64,000 bases of DNA, from assembly GCA_960531495.1 (NCBI GenBank), contig OY482852.1, positions 33,640,117 through 33,704,116 of the forward strand, given 5' to 3'. The DNA comes from Zeus faber (Eukaryota; Chordata; Actinopteri; Zeiformes; Zeidae). Shown in pieces: positions 61,011 to 64,000 of this stretch. The position numbers were made by a program, and so were the translations under genes. How positions within the stretch are numbered: position 1 is the first letter of the stretch; every line of letters starts with the position of its first letter. A model generated the notes under the pieces. The model had not been told where the DNA came from, did no database searches, and was given only the letters and a program-made list of their open reading frames with translations.

Positions 61011-62639
61011 TTCTTTCTTTCAACCTTTCAATCTTTCTTTCATTCTTTCTTGCAATCTTTCTTTCAATTGTTTAATCTTTCAATCTTTCTTTCATTCTTT
61101 CCTTCAGTCTTTCAATCTTTTTTTCAATCTTTCTTTCATTCTTTCTTTCAATCGTTCTTTCTTTCGTTTAGTCTTTCTTTCAATCTTTCAATTTTTCAAT
61201 CTTTCTTTCATTCTTTCTTTTAATCTTTCAATCTTTCTTTCATTGTTTCTTTCAATCTTTCTGTCCATCTTTCTTTCATTCTTTCCTTCAGTCTTTCATT
61301 CTTTCTTTCAATCTTTCTTTTTTCAATCATTCTTGCAATCATTCTTTCAATTGTTTAATCTTTCAATCTTTCTTTCATTCTTTCTTTCAATCATTCTGTC
61401 CGTCATTCTTTCTTTCAGTCTTTCTTTCAATCATTCAATCTTTCATTCTTTCCTTCTATCTTTCTTTCAATCTTTCTTTCATTCTTTATTTCAATCTTTG
61501 TTTCATTCTTTCTTTCAATCTTTCCTTCAATCTTTCTTTCAATCTTTCTTTCAATCTTTCTTTCAATCTTTCTTTCAATATTTCTTTCATTCTTTATTTT
61601 AATCTTTCAATCTTTCTTTAATTGTTTCTTTCAATCTTTCTGTCTTTCAATATTTCTTTCAATCTTTCAATCTTTCTTTTTTTTTCAATCTTTCTTTCAA
61701 TCTTTCTTTTATTCTATCTTTAAATCTTTGTTTTTTTAATCTTTCTTGCAATCTTTCTTTCAGTCTTTCAATCTGTCTTTCAAACTTTCAATCTTTCTTT
61801 CAATCTTTCAATCTTTCAATCTTTCTTTCAATTTTTCTTTCAATCTTTCAGTCTTTCTTTCATTCTTTCTTTCAATCTTTCAATCTTTCAATCTTTCTTT
61901 CATTCTTTCTTTCAATCTTTCAATCTTTCTTTCAATATTTCTTTCAATCTTTCTTTCTGTCAATCTTTCTTTCCATCTTTCTTTCCATCTTTCTTTCATT
62001 CTTTCCTTCAGTCTTTCAATCTTTCTTTCAATCTTTCTTTCAATTTTTCTTTCAATCTTTCTTTCATTCTTTCCTTCAATCTTTCAATCTTTCTTTCAAT
62101 CTTTCTTTCAATCTTTCATTCATTCTTTCTTTCAATCTTTCTTTCAATATTTCTTTCAATCTTTTTTACTTTCAATCTTTCTTTCTTTAAATCTTGCTCT
62201 CAATCTTTCTTTCAAACTTTCATTATTTATTTCAATATTTCAATCGTTCAATCTTTCTTTCATTCTTTCTTTCAATCTTTCTTTCAATCTTTCAATCTTT
62301 CTTTTAATATTTCTTTCAATCTTTCTTTCTTTAAATCTTCTTTCAATCTTTCTTTCAAACTTTCAATCTTTATTTCAATCTTTCAATCTTTCAATCTTTC
62401 TTTCATTCTTTCTTTCAATATTTCAATTTTTCAATCTTTCTTTCATTCTTTCTTTTAATCTTTCAATCTTTCTTTCATTGTTTCTTTCAATCTTTCTGTC
62501 TTTCAATATTTCATTCAATCTTTCTTTCATTCCTTCTTTCAATATTTCTTTCAAATTTTCTTTCAATCTTTCTTTTTTCAATATTTCTTTCAATCTTTCT
62601 TTCATTCTTTCTTTCAGTCTTTCAAAATTTGTTTCAAAC

Positions 62640-63770
62640 TTTCAATCTTTCTTTCAATCTTTCAGTCGTTCAATCTTTCTTTCAATCTTTCTTTGAATCT
62701 TTCAATCTTCAATCTTTCAATCTATCTTTCAGTCTTTCTTTCAATCATTCAATCTGTCAATCCTTCTTTCAATCTTTCTTTTTTTCAATCTTTCTTTCAA
62801 TCTTTCTTTCATTCTTTCCTTCAGTCTTTCAATCTTTCTTTCAATCTTTCTTTCAATCTTTCTTTCAATCTTTCTTTCATTCTTTCTTTCAATCTTTCTT
62901 TCAATCTTTCAATCTTTCTTTCAATATTTCTTTCAATCTTTCTTACTTTCAATCTTTCTTTCTTAAAATCTTTCTTTCAATCTTTCTTTCAAACTTTCAT
63001 TCTTTATTTCAATCTTTCAATCTTTCAATCTTTCTTTCATTCTTTCTTTCAATCTTTCTTTCAATCTTTCAATCTTTCTTTCAATATTTCTTTCAATCTT
63101 TCTTTCTTTAAATCTTTCTTTCAATCTTTCTTTCAAACTTTCAATCTTTATTTCAATCTTTCAATCTTTCAATCTTTCTTTCAATCTTTCTTTCAATCTT
63201 TCAATCTTTCTTTCATTCTTTCTTTCAATATTTCAATCTTTCAACCTTTCTTTCATTCTTTCTTTCAATCTTTGAATCTTTGAATCTTTCTTTAATTTTT
63301 TCTTTCAATCTTTCTTACTTTCAATTTTTTTATCTTTCAATATTTCTTCCAATCTTTCAATCTTTCTTTTGTTATTCTTTCAATCTTTCTTTCTTTCAAT
63401 CTTTCTATCCATCTATCTATCAATCTTTTTTTCATTCTTTCTTTCAATCTTTCTTTTTTCAATCTTTCTTGCAAACTTTCTTTCAATTGTTTAATCTTTC
63501 AATCTTTCTTTCATTCTTTCTTTCAGTCTTTCAATCTTTTTTTCATTCTTTCTTTCAATATTTCAATCTTTCAATCTTTCTGTCATTCTTTCTGTCAATC
63601 TTTCAATCTTTCTTTCATTCTTTCTTTCAATCTTTCTTACTTTCAATTTTTCTATCTTTCAATATTTCTTCCAATCGTTCAATCTTTCTTTTATTATTTC
63701 TTTCAATCTTTCTTTCTTTCAATCTTTCTTTCCATCTTTCTTTCAATCTTTCTTTCATTCTTTCTTTCAA
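62640..63770. repeat. About 2-kb array block, partial copy 3
   Basis: The marker gaatctttcaatcttcaatc is at 62695. From about 63290 to 63760 the sequence matches 59690-60160 almost base for base at an offset of exactly 3600. After 63760 the similarity breaks. Confidence 0.85.
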
Positions 63771-64000
63771 TCTTTCTTTTTTCAATATTTCTTTCAATCT
63801 GTCAATTTTTCTTTCATTCTTTCATTCTTTCTTTCAATTTTTCTTTCATTCTTTCTTTCAATCTTTCTTTAAATATTTCAATCTTTCAATCTTTCTTTCA
63901 ATCTTTCTTTCAATCTTTCAGTCTTTCTTTCAATCATTATTTCAATCTTTCATTCTTTCAATCTTTCTTTCAATCTTTCTTTCAATCTTTCAATCTTTCT

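Larger units (their letters stand above)
47016..64000. repeat. Giant TTTC-type low-complexity array, right part
   Basis: The same 12-mer and 8-mer units as left of the LINE; the array runs to the window end and probably beyond. Open frames as long as 49222-51036 (604 codons) arise because the unit lacks stops. On the minus strand the unit gives only short K/E/R-rich frames. Sequence at 47098-47550 is a near copy of 43475-43905, so the LINE sits between two related blocks. Confidence 0.97.

Noticed and set aside
32381..64000. Many long open reading frames (up to about 600 codons) rich in Phe, Leu, Ser, Ile, Gln and Asn
   Set aside because: They follow from the stop-free 12-mer unit; they overlap each other in different frames, begin at chance ATGs and have no domain, signal or intron structure. 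I do not annotate them as proteins.

Overview
The window reads as repeat-rich, heterochromatin-like DNA of a ray-finned fish. The evidence is the combination of an L2/CR1-type LINE with the fish-type 3' tail, a teleost-type Ty3/Gypsy element, gamma/epsilon-like endogenous retroviruses (ERVs), a hAT remnant, long GT tracts, and intron-containing gene remnants. I cannot name the species. I found no intact cellular gene and no bacterial-type feature, and almost all recognisable coding sequence belongs to mobile elements that are broken.

Layout. (1) 1-5002: a tandem satellite built from two monomer types (A about 252 bp, B about 208 bp) that share a core of about 100 bp but carry different second halves. 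They form an eight-monomer higher-order repeat of 1836 bp. The last monomer is split by a 1.03 kb unclassified insert (5003-6031). (2) 6086-11250: unclassified DNA, an ERV LTR with primer-binding site (7692-8308), a hAT remnant (8498-9414), a LINE-like fragment (10253-10540) and copies of an unclassified interspersed repeat. (3) 11465-20185: a nearly full-length but decayed ERV with 5' LTR, leader, gag, pol and a collapsed env. Its 3' LTR is missing, and copies of the same interspersed repeat that flanks its left side follow it. (4) 21430-22225: the pol/env 3' end and LTR start of a second ERV whose LTR begins like the one at 7692. (5) 22451-28985: minus-strand exon-like remnants (one with a GDSH motif of SGNH hydrolases), a LINE tail, a large foldback element, another minus-strand exon, AT-rich DNA and a GC-rich patch. 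(6) 29176-32092: a minus-strand Ty3/Gypsy element with a large internal deletion, flanked on both sides by related GT-rich sequence. (7) 32297-64000, continuing past the window: a giant low-complexity array of TTTCTTTCAATC-like 12-mers and TTTCAATC 8-mers, interrupted by one LINE (43911-47015).

The array stays open in several plus-strand frames for up to about 600 codons only because its unit has no stop codon in any frame. I treat these reading frames as artefacts. The array nevertheless has real long-range organisation: blocks of about 0.5-2 kb are recopied at high identity within it. Together with the 1836-bp satellite, this makes the tandem repeats the most noteworthy content of the window.
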